Assembly (NCBI GenBank): GCA_017461625.1
Contig: JAFTXJ010000013.1
Span: 62,001 to 126,000, forward strand
Length of the DNA stretch: 64,000 bases
From: Clostridia bacterium
GTDB lineage: Bacteria > Bacillota > Clostridia > Oscillospirales > Acutalibacteraceae
Direction of reading: 5' to 3'
Positions 7,104 to 16,348 of this stretch are shown here, in pieces. The notes under the pieces were generated by a model. The model searched no databases. It was given only the letters and a program-made list of their open reading frames with translations, and was not told where the DNA came from. The position numbers and the translations under genes were made by a program. Position 1 is the stretch's first letter, and each line of letters begins with the position of its first letter.

Positions 7104-9365
7104 TTATACCTCCAACATAAACAGCTTGCCAAATAAGGTTATAATCCTGTAAATCGGTTGAAGAAGATAGTAAATAAATTCACACTTATTCAACTCATTA
7201 ATACATACATTTTTCAATATGATATGCTCTCTGTAAAGCATATCTACCGACTGACTGTTATACGACCTGAACTTCGTTGAATTTTCAATTTCATAAAAGC
7301 GATAACCTGAGTTTCCGGTGGAAGTGGAGCGCATTGAATTAAGCAGCGTAATCTCACCGCCGGACATAACAAGTGCAGGCACAGTTTTTGACGAGCCATC
7401 GTGACCCACATTAACAATAATCGCCTCACTGTTAACTGAATTCAAAAAGCACTTTCCGCCATAAATAAAGGTGTTAAAAATTGTAACCTCCGTGCAGGTG
7501 TCAAGCTTAATATAATCAGTGGTAACACGCGTTATAGGGTCAAAAACAAAGGTGAAAACATCTTTTTCTTCAAATCTGTTTATAAGCTCGGGAATGTCAA
7601 AGTTTGCATATCCGTTTCTTGGCAGAGTGTTTGCATTTTGCAAGCAACCCTCAACAAAAACACTGTTGCAAGCTTCAAAAGAAAACATTGACTCATAACA
7701 GCAACCCAGAACCTTTTTTATAAAAACATTTTTACATCCGTTAAGCGTAATTCCGCTTGAAGCAAGGGTAAAGCAACAGTTTGTAACATAAATATTATCA
7801 GCCTCACTGTAAACCACGGATGATGTCTTTGAATACTTTCCGCTATCATCAACAGGATTATTCAAAGGGTAGTCAACCCTGATTCCGTTAAACCCTGCAC
7901 CGTTGCCTCCCAAGGTAATCAATGGTGAGTCACCGTCTTTATATCCGTAATAAGATATAATCAATGTTCCGCTGCTGTTACCGCCCTGACATCTTGTTGC
8001 CACCGAAGAAGAACCTCTGAGTTCAACACCGGCAGGAACAGTTATGGGATTATCAAATCGGTAAAGACCGCCTGGCAGATAAACAACACCACCTGTTGTT
8101 GCCGCTTCGTTGAGCTTTTGCTGAACGGCCTGTGAGGCATCGGTTTTGCCTGACTTATCAGCTTCAACCACATACAATACATCTGATTTGCACTTCTGAT
8201 AGCCTTTGTCATAATCCGGAGTATATTCAGAGGTATCGGCATAATATCTGTGAATATTTTTGCCCTTAACTCTACCGCTGATTTCAACATTTGTTAAAAG
8301 CATTGCTGCCTTACCCGGGTCGTAGATTGCATACTTTTCGCCCTCAATTACACTGTTTGATATGCCTGTTCCCCAAATAGTGCCTCTGTGAACAATTATA
8401 TCTTCGGGTGCATAAACACCATAAACGCAATCGGTTATATATAAATCAACAAATTCACCGCTGAAGCTGTAGCGGGTAGGCTCTTTAAATAAAATTCCGT
8501 ATTGCATTTTGTCAATTTTAATGTCGGCAAACTGAGGCCACTCAAGGTCACCGATAACAAGACCGTAGCCGTTTCTCTTTGTATATTCATCAAGCTTTTC
8601 TTTGCTCGGAGCATTAAACTCTTCCCCTGCCTCAAGCCAATATTTGTTGAGAATGTAAAGAGTTTTATATGTATCAACATCAGCTGAGTTATAAGAATTC
8701 AGCCCCTCATAAAGGCAAGTTCCTTTTACATTTTCAACAGTAAGCATTTCATGGCACTGATACACTCCGTTTTCACATTCAGAGCAAGCACCTATACCGC
8801 GATAAGAGTTGATAAGCGTGCAGTTTTCAATGGTCTGCAGCATATAATCGTTATTGCCTGTTATATAAAACGTGTATGGATAAGGCTTAACATTGTCAAT
8901 ACTCTGGTTGGGATACCACACGGTAAGACCAACTGCACCTGCACTTGCTCCGACGGTGAATAAACCGGGAGTCATAGCTTTGGAGCTTTCAACATCGGCA
9001 ACAATAATCGTTCCGTAATCTGTTCCTTCATCAGGGTCTTGATAATCACCACGCAAGGTAACAAACTGACGGATATAAATATTTCCTGTTACTCTGTATC
9101 TGCCAACAGGAAGAAAAACCGTTCCGCCTCCGTTGGCGGCACAATCGTCTATTGCTTTTTGAATAATTGCCGTAACATCGCTTTCACCACTGTTGTCAGC
9201 ATTATACGGTGCAGAGGTTATCACAACATCAGCAATCACAACATCATCTGTAGGGTAAACCGTTTCAATAATTACAGGCTCCTGTGTTTTTTCAGCAGCA
9301 AAGCACACAAACGAGCAACCGGCTGCAATAATTACACTCAGGAGCAAACAAACAGCTTTTTTCAT
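7104..9365 (-). CDS. Secreted tandem pectate-lyase-fold (right-handed beta-helix) protein
   Basis: 753 residues with a clear signal peptide (MKKAVCLLLSVIIAAGCSF, cut near CFAAE) and AAAAGGTGG before the ATG. Two pectate_lyase_3-type entries to beta-helices are visible: DVTAIIQKAIDDCAANGGG with TVFLPVGRYRV (about 62-95), and DASQAVQQKLNEAATTGG with VVYLPGGLYRF (about 400-430). So two complete beta-helix units sit in tandem. The family includes polysaccharide lyases, GH28-like hydrolases and epimerases. No catalytic triad can be assigned with certainty, so activity on plant or host glycan is inference. No dockerin or anchor is seen at the C-terminus, which instead ends in a hydrophobic stretch. 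No promoter of its own was found between it and pduL. Confidence 0.75.
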   Translation of the reverse strand: MKKAVCLLLSVIIAAGCSFVCFAAEKTQEPVIIETVYPTDDVVIADVVITSAPYNADNSGESDVTAIIQKAIDDCAANGGGTVFLPVGRYRVTGNIYIRQFVTLRGDYQDPDEGTDYGTIIVADVESSKAMTPGLFTVGASAGAVGLTVWYPNQSIDNVKPYPYTFYITGNNDYMLQTIENCTLINSYRGIGACSECENGVYQCHEMLTVENVKGTCLYEGLNSYNSADVDTYKTLYILNKYWLEAGEEFNAPSKEKLDEYTKRNGYGLVIGDLEWPQFADIKIDKMQYGILFKEPTRYSFSGEFVDLYITDCVYGVYAPEDIIVHRGTIWGTGISNSVIEGEKYAIYDPGKAAMLLTNVEISGRVKGKNIHRYYADTSEYTPDYDKGYQKCKSDVLYVVEADKSGKTDASQAVQQKLNEAATTGGVVYLPGGLYRFDNPITVPAGVELRGSSSVATRCQGGNSSGTLIISYYGYKDGDSPLITLGGNGAGFNGIRVDYPLNNPVDDSGKYSKTSSVVYSEADNIYVTNCCFTLASSGITLNGCKNVFIKKVLGCCYESMFSFEACNSVFVEGCLQNANTLPRNGYANFDIPELINRFEEKDVFTFVFDPITRVTTDYIKLDTCTEVTIFNTFIYGGKCFLNSVNSEAIIVNVGHDGSSKTVPALVMSGGEITLLNSMRSTSTGNSGYRFYEIENSTKFRSYNSQSVDMLYREHIILKNVCINELNKCEFIYYLLQPIYRIITLFGKLFMLEV

Positions 9366-9390
9366 TCAGAAGCCACCTTTTTGCTAAATT

Positions 9391-9421
9391 AAAAGGGCGC
9401 AAAAGCCGAAGCTTCTGCGCC
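9391..9421 (-). terminator. Terminator after pduL
   Basis: On the minus strand GGCGCA...TGCGCC (9396-9401 with 9416-9421), with an inner AGC/GCT pair, is followed by CTTTTAATTT. Confidence 0.65.
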
Positions 9422-9432
9422 ACAATAAATTA

Positions 9433-10011
9433 TCAGTCAGCGATAATTTCACCCATCATACCGGGGGCTGCAAATGCTGCATTTGACTCATCTGTGTCAA
9501 TGTGCATTGCAAGGGCATAAGAGGGGCTTACTCTGACAACAACATCACCAAATGTGAGTGTTCTGCCGTCTGATTCAATCTTAACAGAAACAATCTGCTT
9601 ATCCTCAACGCCGTATTTTTCAGCGTCAGCAGGTGTTGCGTGAATGTGACGCTTTGCAACGATAACGCCTGCATCAAGCTCAACCTCACCTGCAGGACCA
9701 ACAAGCTTACAAGCACCTGAGCCTGCAATGTCACCGCTTTCACGGCAAGGAGCTGCTACACCAATTGAACGTGCATCACTTGCTGAAAGCTCAACCTGAG
9801 TGTCGGGGCGAACAGGACCAAGAATTGAAACTGCAGGGAAAGAACCCTTTGAACCGATAACCTGAACTCTCTCTTCGCAAGCGAACTGACCGGGCTGTGA
9901 CAAATCCTTTTTGTGAGTTAATTCATAGCCCTTACCGAAAAGAACTTCCAAATCTGCCTGAGAAACGTGAACGTGTCTTGCAGATGTTTCAACTAAAACT
10001 TCTTTTTTCAT
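9433..10011 (-). CDS. pduL: PduL-type phosphate acyltransferase (phosphotransacetylase)
   Basis: 192 residues from ATG 10011, which has AAGAAGG eight bases upstream; a longer in-frame start at 10038 would overlap the upstream gene. Motifs: SARHVHVS near the N-terminus, LSQPGQFACEE, ILGPVRPDTQVE, SGDIAGSG and AKRHIHAT. These supply the histidines that bind the two zinc ions in the family. The reaction is acyl-CoA plus phosphate to acyl-phosphate plus CoA. There is no N-terminal microcompartment-targeting helix and no shell gene nearby, so this is probably a cytosolic enzyme for acetyl-phosphate/acetate formation. It lies 20 bases after the 345-residue membrane protein, in the same transcript. 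Confidence 0.9.
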   Translation of the reverse strand: MKKEVLVETSARHVHVSQADLEVLFGKGYELTHKKDLSQPGQFACEERVQVIGSKGSFPAVSILGPVRPDTQVELSASDARSIGVAAPCRESGDIAGSGACKLVGPAGEVELDAGVIVAKRHIHATPADAEKYGVEDKQIVSVKIESDGRTLTFGDVVVRVSPSYALAMHIDTDESNAAFAAPGMMGEIIAD

Positions 10012-10031
10012 TTTACAAACCTTCTTTTTAA

Positions 10032-11069
10032 TTACCATTTGATTGTATAAACTGACTTTGTGCCGAATGGAAGAACAATACCCATCTTATCAAAGTTGAT
10101 TGTCCACTTAAGGTCATAATCAGCTGTGAGAACATGACCTGTTGCAACGTCAACAGTGATTGTTGCTGTTGATGAAGGATAGTTCATTGATGCTTTACCA
10201 ACAAGGCTTACTGCAGGACCGGGGATATTGTCGTTAATTGTGCCGGGAAGGATAACGTTGAATGCTTTGGGAGCATGACCTTCGCCGTGCTTAACGCTGT
10301 CAGACTTACCGTCTGCAACTGTTGTGATTTTGATTGTGTAAACACCGTTGCTCTCTGTGCAGGTAGCGTTTGTAACATCGTTTGCTGTGAGCTTACTTGC
10401 ATAAGCTTCACCTTCAACGGGGAATCTGGCTTTAATTGCATCACCTGTGTGAGTCTCTGCACCGTGACCGTTCTTCTTGAGTGTTTCATCAAGCCAATCG
10501 TCGCCACCGAGCATTTTGTAAATACCCTGAATACCGCTTGGGATTGTTGTTGTGCCTGCAAGGTAGTTTGTAACGCCCTTCTGCTCAACAGCTTTTGCAC
10601 CTGTCTTTACGCCGTTAACAGCTTTGTTGAAATAATCAACGATTTCAGCCTTTGTTGAAGGCTTCTTTGAGCCTGTTGAAGCACCTGCATTGCCTGCCGG
10701 AGTGCTTGCTGCTGGAGCATCTGTTGAAGCATCGCCTGTTGAATCGTCAGCAACGGGAGCATCTGTTGATACAGAATCGTCAGCAGGAACGTCACCGTCA
10801 ACTGCTACATCACTGTCAACATAAGATGAACCGTCATCATAGCTGCCTGAGTCAACTGAAACTGAACCACCGTTTGATGAGGCTGCAAATTCAGCGATTT
10901 TAATGTTGTTTTCTGAAACTTTTGTTACGCACTGTGAAAGTGTTACCATTAAAACAGCAACACAAAGAATAGCCGCAACACACTTGATAATAGTTGCTAT
11001 AAAGTCTGATTTTGAGTTTGACTCTGCTGAAGCAGACTCAACATTTTCTACTACTTTGTTTTCTTCCAT
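10032..11069 (-). CDS. Membrane-anchored extracellular protein of unknown function
   Basis: 345 residues, AGGAGG before the ATG. It has a cytoplasmic N-terminus (about 1-24) and one membrane segment (about 25-45, rich in A, V, I, L). An outer low-complexity linker rich in S, D, A, T and P (about 65-140) leads to a folded domain (about 150-345) ending in alternating beta-like stretches (TATITVDVATGHV, DYDLKWTINFD). No catalytic motif is seen and no family is recognised. The domain carries little cysteine and looks like a beta-sandwich binding module, which is inference. It is the first gene of a two-gene unit with pduL, though no functional link is obvious. Confidence 0.65.
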   Translation of the reverse strand: MEENKVVENVESASAESNSKSDFIATIIKCVAAILCVAVLMVTLSQCVTKVSENNIKIAEFAASSNGGSVSVDSGSYDDGSSYVDSDVAVDGDVPADDSVSTDAPVADDSTGDASTDAPAASTPAGNAGASTGSKKPSTKAEIVDYFNKAVNGVKTGAKAVEQKGVTNYLAGTTTIPSGIQGIYKMLGGDDWLDETLKKNGHGAETHTGDAIKARFPVEGEAYASKLTANDVTNATCTESNGVYTIKITTVADGKSDSVKHGEGHAPKAFNVILPGTINDNIPGPAVSLVGKASMNYPSSTATITVDVATGHVLTADYDLKWTINFDKMGIVLPFGTKSVYTIKW

Positions 11070-11105
11070 AGTAAAATCCTCCTAAATAATTGCATTAGCC
11101 TGTTC

Positions 11106-11134
11106 ATTATAAAACAAATTTAACTTTTTTGCAA
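11106..11134 (-). promoter_or_regulatory. Promoter for the membrane protein-pduL unit
   Basis: Minus-strand TTGCAA, 17-base spacer, TATAAT, about 37 bases before the start codon. Confidence 0.55.
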
Positions 11135-11193
11135 CATATTTTTTACTTCATTTCCAAAAACCATAAAAATATTATATAAATTGAAAACAGTTA

Positions 11194-11222
11194 TTGATTT
11201 TTAATGAGAAAAGTCGTATATT
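11194..11222 (+). promoter_or_regulatory. Probable promoter for the YjdF-like gene and pgm
   Basis: TTGATT (11194-11199), 17-base spacer, TATATT (11217-11222). The start codon follows 38 bases later. Confidence 0.4.
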
Positions 11223-11259
11223 TATTATGTATTGTTATATTATTAAGGTGGTCACAGGA

Positions 11260-11925
11260 TTGAAAAAATTAAACTCAATTCCCGTTATACCCAAATCTCA
11301 TCAGATTACCTGGTGGATTTGCCGAGCATCCCTTTTCATTTGGGGTACGGTACTGTTTTTTCAGGGTTATACGGTTGAATTTTTGCAGGCAATTTTCGCA
11401 ATAATATTTACTCATTTATGGGATCTATTTCAGCTCCTCGGCGGTAAGAGCTTTATTACAAAGGTTCCGTATCAGATTTTCACTTACCTCAACTGCTTTA
11501 TAGCCTTCGGCTCGGTTGTGGGCACAACGGTTAATAAATTTACAACCTTTGAATATATTGATGTGCCCGAGCATTTTTTTGCAGGCTTCATTGCTGCGGT
11601 TGGCGGTTACGAGTTTGCAGTTATCATTCAATCAAGGCAACCGGTTGACAAACGCATAAGCCCCGCACTCGCCTCGCTTTTTGCCCTTGCGTTTTCGGTA
11701 ACAATTTCCGTAGGGTGGGAATTTTATGAATTTACTATGGACCGCCTTTACGGTCTTAACCTTCAACGCACGGTGTTTAACAGCGAAGCCGGCCTTGTGG
11801 ACACAATGGTTGATCTGATTCTCTGCGGTGCAGGTGCTTTAATTGGTATGTTTTATTCGGCATTCAGCCATCATAACAAAGAAAAAAAGGCTCTTAACAA
11901 GCCTGAACATAAACGCAAAAAGTAA
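11260..11925 (+). CDS. YjdF/DUF2238-like integral membrane protein
   Basis: 221 residues from TTG 11260, with AAGGTGG eight bases upstream. About six membrane segments. The family pattern is visible: a D-x-x-x-H-F segment (IDVPEHFFAGF), then GWEFYEFTMDRLYGLNLQ and GLVDTMVDLILCGAGALIG. The conserved acidic and histidine residues inside membrane helices could bind metal, but the function is not established. The C-terminal tail is basic (KKALNKPEHKRKK), so it probably lies inside the cell. It is followed after 12 bases by the phosphoglucomutase gene and probably shares its transcript. Confidence 0.65.
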   Translation: MKKLNSIPVIPKSHQITWWICRASLFIWGTVLFFQGYTVEFLQAIFAIIFTHLWDLFQLLGGKSFITKVPYQIFTYLNCFIAFGSVVGTTVNKFTTFEYIDVPEHFFAGFIAAVGGYEFAVIIQSRQPVDKRISPALASLFALAFSVTISVGWEFYEFTMDRLYGLNLQRTVFNSEAGLVDTMVDLILCGAGALIGMFYSAFSHHNKEKKALNKPEHKRKK

Positions 11926-11937
11926 GGAGGATTTTTT

Positions 11938-13662
11938 ATGAACAACATTAACGAGCTTTACACATTATGGCTTGAAAAATCAAAGGATGTGCCTGAGGTT
12001 TATGAAGAACTCAAGGCTATCGAGGGCAAGGATGACGAAATTCTTGACCGTTTTTACAAAAACCTTGAATTCGGCACAGGCGGTTTACGCGGAGTGATTG
12101 GTGCAGGCACCAACAGAATGAACGTTTTCACCGTAAACCAGGCTACACAGGGTCTTGCCGATTATCTTAATGAAGCATTTGAAAATCCGTCAATCGCCAT
12201 TGCTCACGATTCAAGAATAAACTCCGATGTTTTTGCAAAAAGTGCTGCAGAGGTGCTTGCAGGCAACGGCATCAAGGTTTGGTTTTACCCTGAGCTTGTT
12301 CCCACACCCATGCTTTCATTTGCTGTTCGCAAGCTGAGCTGCTCTTCAGGTATTGTTATCACTGCCAGCCACAACCCTGCTCAGTACAACGGCTACAAAT
12401 GCTACGATGCTCTCGGTTATCAGATGACCGATGAGGGTGCTGCCAAAACTTATGAATATATGCAGAAGGTTGATATGTTCTCAGGCGTTAAAACTCTTGC
12501 ATTTGACGAAGCTGTTAAAAACGGTATGATTGAATACATCGGTCAGAATGTTTACGAGGATTTCTATAAAGCAGTTCTTGACGAGTGCATCAATCCCGAA
12601 ATCACCAAAAACAGCGACCTTAAGATTATCTATGCCCCCCTTCACGGCACAGGTAACAAACCTGTTCGTGAGGTACTTAAGAGAATGGGTCTTAAGGATG
12701 TTAATGTTGTTAAATCTCAGGAATTGCCAAACGGCAACTTCCCCACCTGCCCTTATCCCAACCCCGAAATCCGTCAGGCATTTGAAGAAGCAATTAAAAT
12801 GGCTAACGAAATCGGCGGCGATTTGCTCCTTGCAACCGACCCCGACTGCGACCGCGTTGGTATTGCAGTAAATGACGGTGGCGAATATAAGCTTATGACA
12901 GGCAATGAGGTTGGCGTTTTGCTTGCAAAATACCTTCTTTCATGCAAAAAAGAACAAGGCACTCTCCCTGAGAACCCTGCAATTATCAAAACCATTGTTA
13001 CAACAAACCTTATCACAGCAGTTGCAAAAGAATATAACTGTGAAATTTATGACCTTCTTACAGGCTTCAAATATATCGGTGAATTGATTACCGAGCTTGA
13101 ATCAAAGGGCGAGGTTAACAGATACATTCTCGGCATGGAAGAAAGCTACGGATACCTTACAGGTATTCATGCCCGTGACAAAGATGCTGTTAACGGCGCA
13201 TCTCTCATTTGTGAAATGGCAGCTTACTACAAAGCAAAAGAAGGCAAAAACCTTTATCAGGTTATGGAAGATATTTATCAGGAGCACGGTATGTATATGA
13301 ACTCTCTTCTCAACTTTGCATTTGCAGGTGCAGAGGGTATGGATAAAATGAAGAGCATTATGACCACTCTTCGTGAAAATCCACCTAAAGAAATTGCAGG
13401 CATGAAGGTTGAAAAGGTTTATGACTACCTCACAAGCGAAGCAACAAGCCTTGTTGACGGCAGCGTTGAAAAGCTCACACTTCCCAAGTCAAACGTACTT
13501 TCTTACGCTCTCCCCGGCGGTAACGGTGCAGTTATCCGTCCTTCAGGCACAGAACCTAAAATCAAGATTTATGTTACAGCCGTTGGCAAAGACAGAGCTG
13601 ATGCACAATCCCTCACCGATAAAATCAGTGCAGACATGAAAGGCTTTGTCGGTGTTGAATAA
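11938..13662 (+). CDS. pgcA: Phosphoglucomutase/phosphomannomutase (alpha-D-phosphohexomutase)
   Basis: 574 residues, AAGGAGG before the ATG. Complete set of alpha-phosphohexomutase motifs: TASHNPAQYNGYK with the phosphorylated active-site Ser (about 144-156), the Mg-binding loop DPDCDRVG (about 302-309), the sugar-binding GMEESYGY (about 398) and the phosphate-binding RPSGTEPKIKIY near the C-terminus. The length matches the PgcA group of Firmicutes. It interconverts glucose-1-phosphate and glucose-6-phosphate, feeding UDP-glucose and cell-wall glycan synthesis. Its stop codon overlaps the start of the 30-residue miniprotein (TAATG). Confidence 0.92.
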   Translation: MNNINELYTLWLEKSKDVPEVYEELKAIEGKDDEILDRFYKNLEFGTGGLRGVIGAGTNRMNVFTVNQATQGLADYLNEAFENPSIAIAHDSRINSDVFAKSAAEVLAGNGIKVWFYPELVPTPMLSFAVRKLSCSSGIVITASHNPAQYNGYKCYDALGYQMTDEGAAKTYEYMQKVDMFSGVKTLAFDEAVKNGMIEYIGQNVYEDFYKAVLDECINPEITKNSDLKIIYAPLHGTGNKPVREVLKRMGLKDVNVVKSQELPNGNFPTCPYPNPEIRQAFEEAIKMANEIGGDLLLATDPDCDRVGIAVNDGGEYKLMTGNEVGVLLAKYLLSCKKEQGTLPENPAIIKTIVTTNLITAVAKEYNCEIYDLLTGFKYIGELITELESKGEVNRYILGMEESYGYLTGIHARDKDAVNGASLICEMAAYYKAKEGKNLYQVMEDIYQEHGMYMNSLLNFAFAGAEGMDKMKSIMTTLRENPPKEIAGMKVEKVYDYLTSEATSLVDGSVEKLTLPKSNVLSYALPGGNGAVIRPSGTEPKIKIYVTAVGKDRADAQSLTDKISADMKGFVGVE

Positions 13663-13754
13663 TGAACAATAAATTCGTTCGCATTGTCGCACTTTGCATG
13701 GCAGGGCTTATGGTCCTCGGCATCTTCGTCGGCGTGCTTAATATGTTAGGATAA
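13662..13754 (+). CDS. 30-residue membrane miniprotein, Prli42/DUF4044-like
   Basis: ATG at 13662 shares one base with the stop codon of the phosphoglucomutase gene (TAATG), so it is translated by coupling. The product starts MNNKFVRIVALCMAGL and is a short basic N-terminus followed by one membrane helix ending NMLG. Size and pattern (MxNKxxRIV, then a hydrophobic helix with G and M) resemble DUF4044/Prli42, the miniprotein that tethers the stressosome to the membrane in Listeria. That likeness is from memory of the family and such short proteins match easily by chance. No stressosome genes are in the window. Confidence 0.5.
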   Translation: MNNKFVRIVALCMAGLMVLGIFVGVLNMLG

Positions 13755-13852
13755 AATTTTTATATTGAATCGCAAAAACATATGCTATACTTTAATCACA
13801 ATCAATAGAGAGCTTCTTAAACTACGCTTTTTAAATTTTAGGAGGAAATAAA

Positions 13853-16300
13853 ATGAAACATATGTTTAAAAAGATTTTATCATCATTTTTTATAATGATA
13901 TTGCTCTTGACTACAATACCATTTACAGCATCTGCTGAAACATACAGTGGAACCTGTGGTGATAGCCTTACATGGGCATTTGATGAGTCTACAGGTGAAC
14001 TCGTAATTAGTGGCACAGGTGAGATGAATAATTATGATTTACGGTTTGAATTTAGGCCGTGGAGTGATTATCAAAATCATATAACAAAAGTCATAATTGG
14101 TGATGGTGTCACTTCAATTGGGGAATATGCTTTTAAATACTGTGTTTTTCTTACTGATGTAGAATTGGGCAACACAGTCACCACTATCGGTGAAGGTGCT
14201 TTCTATTTTTGTGAAATGTTGGGATATTTGAATATACCAGAAAGTGTAACGACAATAGAATCTAAAGCATTCTTCAAATGTTGCAATATGGGGTCCGTTT
14301 ATATCCCTGAAAATGTAACTGAAATTGGTCCTGGTGCTTTTGCCGGATGTGTTGATGCTGACGGCAAAATAGGCTCCCTAAAAAAAATATTTGTTAATGA
14401 GAACAATCAATATTATTGTAATGATTCAAACGGTGTGTTGTACAATAAGGATAAGACTATTCTTGTTCAATGCCCTGCAGGCTATGATGAATATAACTTC
14501 CAAATCCCAAGCAGCGTAACAACCGTTCTTGACTATGCATTCTTTTTCTGCACTGAAATCAGCAGAATTACAATTCCCGATAGTGTTAAATATATAGGTA
14601 GTTACGCATTTGCATATTGCTATGCTTTGTTTGATATTTCAATCTCAGATAACATCACTGATATTGGTCAATATGCATTCCATCAAACTCAATATTACAA
14701 CGAATCCGATAACTGGACAAGTGATGCACTATATATTGGCAAATATTTAATTGAAGCAATGAGTTCAATTTCAGGTACATACACAATTGTCGACGGAACA
14801 AAAGTCATTGCATCATCAGCCTTTTCTAAAAACTCTAATCTTACTGAAGTAACAATCCCGGATAGCGTTATTACAATTGGTGATTCTGCTTTTTCTAATT
14901 GCAAAAAAATCGAAAACATTACATTACCTGATAGTATAACTACCATTGGCAACGCTTCATTTCAAGACTGTACCGGACTAACAAGCCTTATAATACCGAA
15001 TAGCGTAGTAACTATTAAAGATTCAGCCTTTAGCGGTTGCCATAATATTACTACAATAGATATAGGAGATAATGTTACTTCCATTGGTAACTTTGCTTTT
15101 TCGGATTGTCGTAGTTTAACTAGCATAATAATATCTGACAAAGTTAATGCAATTGGAGATTTGTCTTTCGCCAATTGCACACAACTTTCAGATGTGACTA
15201 TTGGTAATGGAATAAAGACTATCAGCTATGGTACCTTTAGCAATTGCCCTAATATTAAAGAAATTACGATTCCTGAAAATGTAACAGTTATTGAAGATTT
15301 CGCTTTTGATTTTTGTTCTAATCTCAAAAACATAGTAATATCTAAAAATGTTACAACAATTGGAGAAGGAGTATTTGTGGGTTGCTTCAGTCTTGAAAAC
15401 ATAAATGTAGACCCCGAAAACCAATATTACTGTAGTGATTCTTACGGAACTTTGTACAACAAAAACAGAACTCTTCTCATTCATTATCCAGCGAAAAATC
15501 CAAGTGTAGACTTTTTGGTTCCTGAAGGTGTTAAATTTATAGGATTAGGAGCTTTTGCTGGTGCCACTAATCTTACGAAAATAACAATTCCACGCAGTGT
15601 CACATATATAGGATATTATGCTTTTCAAAATAATTATGCTCTTACTGATATATATTTTAATGGCACAGAGAGCCAGTGGAGCAACATTGTTATAGATAGT
15701 AGTAATGATTCCTTGGCTAATCTTACAATTCATTTTATTGAAGAAGATGATGATCATATCCACTCTTATACTTCATCCATAACTAAAAATGCAACTTGTA
15801 AAGAAGTTGGTGTTTTAACCTACTCTTGTTCCTGTGGTGACAACTATACTACCATAATTAAAAAATCAGACCATTCTTGGAAAAATTGGGTAGTAACAAA
15901 GGTGGCAACCGTTGAAGTCGAGGGCGAAATGCAACGTAGTTGTTCTGTTTGCGACGAAACAGAAACTCAAACATTACCTAAACTTCAGCCCAGTAAAGTC
16001 AACTCTGTTGACATTGGCAACATTTCAATGAACTACAAGGATTCTACTATTATTACACCTGCAATCAATGCTGATAATGGTGTGAAGTATACTGTTACCT
16101 ACTTTTCATCCGACCCGTCAGTTGCAACAGTTGACGAAGGCGGCAATGTGTATGCATCGGGCAAAGGTAGTGCAGAAATCACTTGCACCGTAACAGATGA
16201 ATATGGCAACGCAGTAACCGACACTTGCGAAATTGAGGTTAAATACAGCTGGTGGCAGTGGATTATTGTTATTGTCCTTTTCGGTTGGATCTGGTATTAA
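13853..16300 (+). CDS. BspA-like leucine-rich-repeat surface protein
   Basis: 815 residues with AGGAGG before the ATG and a signal peptide (about 1-26, cut after TASA). Residues about 60-620 are LRR_5/BspA repeats of the form I-T-I-P-D-S-V-x-x-I-G-x-x-A-F-x-x-C. Then comes a cysteine module (HSYTSSITKNATC, YSCSCGDNYT, CSVCDET; about 640-705) and an Ig-like Big_2 domain (about 715-790). It closes in WWQWIIVIVLFGWIWY, right at the C-terminus. BspA-like proteins bind host or bacterial surfaces. The tail has no LPxTG and no positive stop-transfer residues after it. The same cysteine-Ig-tail order recurs in the protein at 47422. It is a single-gene unit ending at terminator 16313-16342. Confidence 0.85.
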   Translation: MKHMFKKILSSFFIMILLLTTIPFTASAETYSGTCGDSLTWAFDESTGELVISGTGEMNNYDLRFEFRPWSDYQNHITKVIIGDGVTSIGEYAFKYCVFLTDVELGNTVTTIGEGAFYFCEMLGYLNIPESVTTIESKAFFKCCNMGSVYIPENVTEIGPGAFAGCVDADGKIGSLKKIFVNENNQYYCNDSNGVLYNKDKTILVQCPAGYDEYNFQIPSSVTTVLDYAFFFCTEISRITIPDSVKYIGSYAFAYCYALFDISISDNITDIGQYAFHQTQYYNESDNWTSDALYIGKYLIEAMSSISGTYTIVDGTKVIASSAFSKNSNLTEVTIPDSVITIGDSAFSNCKKIENITLPDSITTIGNASFQDCTGLTSLIIPNSVVTIKDSAFSGCHNITTIDIGDNVTSIGNFAFSDCRSLTSIIISDKVNAIGDLSFANCTQLSDVTIGNGIKTISYGTFSNCPNIKEITIPENVTVIEDFAFDFCSNLKNIVISKNVTTIGEGVFVGCFSLENINVDPENQYYCSDSYGTLYNKNRTLLIHYPAKNPSVDFLVPEGVKFIGLGAFAGATNLTKITIPRSVTYIGYYAFQNNYALTDIYFNGTESQWSNIVIDSSNDSLANLTIHFIEEDDDHIHSYTSSITKNATCKEVGVLTYSCSCGDNYTTIIKKSDHSWKNWVVTKVATVEVEGEMQRSCSVCDETETQTLPKLQPSKVNSVDIGNISMNYKDSTIITPAINADNGVKYTVTYFSSDPSVATVDEGGNVYASGKGSAEITCTVTDEYGNAVTDTCEIEVKYSWWQWIIVIVLFGWIWY

Positions 16301-16312
16301 TTTAATAACAAT

Positions 16313-16342
16313 AAAACGCAGGAGTTTCGGCTCCTGCGTTTT
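16313..16342. terminator. Bidirectional terminator
   Basis: AAAACGCAGGAG (16313-16324) pairs perfectly with CTCCTGCGTTTT (16331-16342) around a six-base loop. It lies between convergent genes. Confidence 0.85.
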
Positions 16343-16348
16343 GGTTTA

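Noticed and set aside
9433..10011. Microcompartment operon
   Set aside because: PduL has no targeting peptide and there is no shell protein or aldehyde dehydrogenase gene near it.
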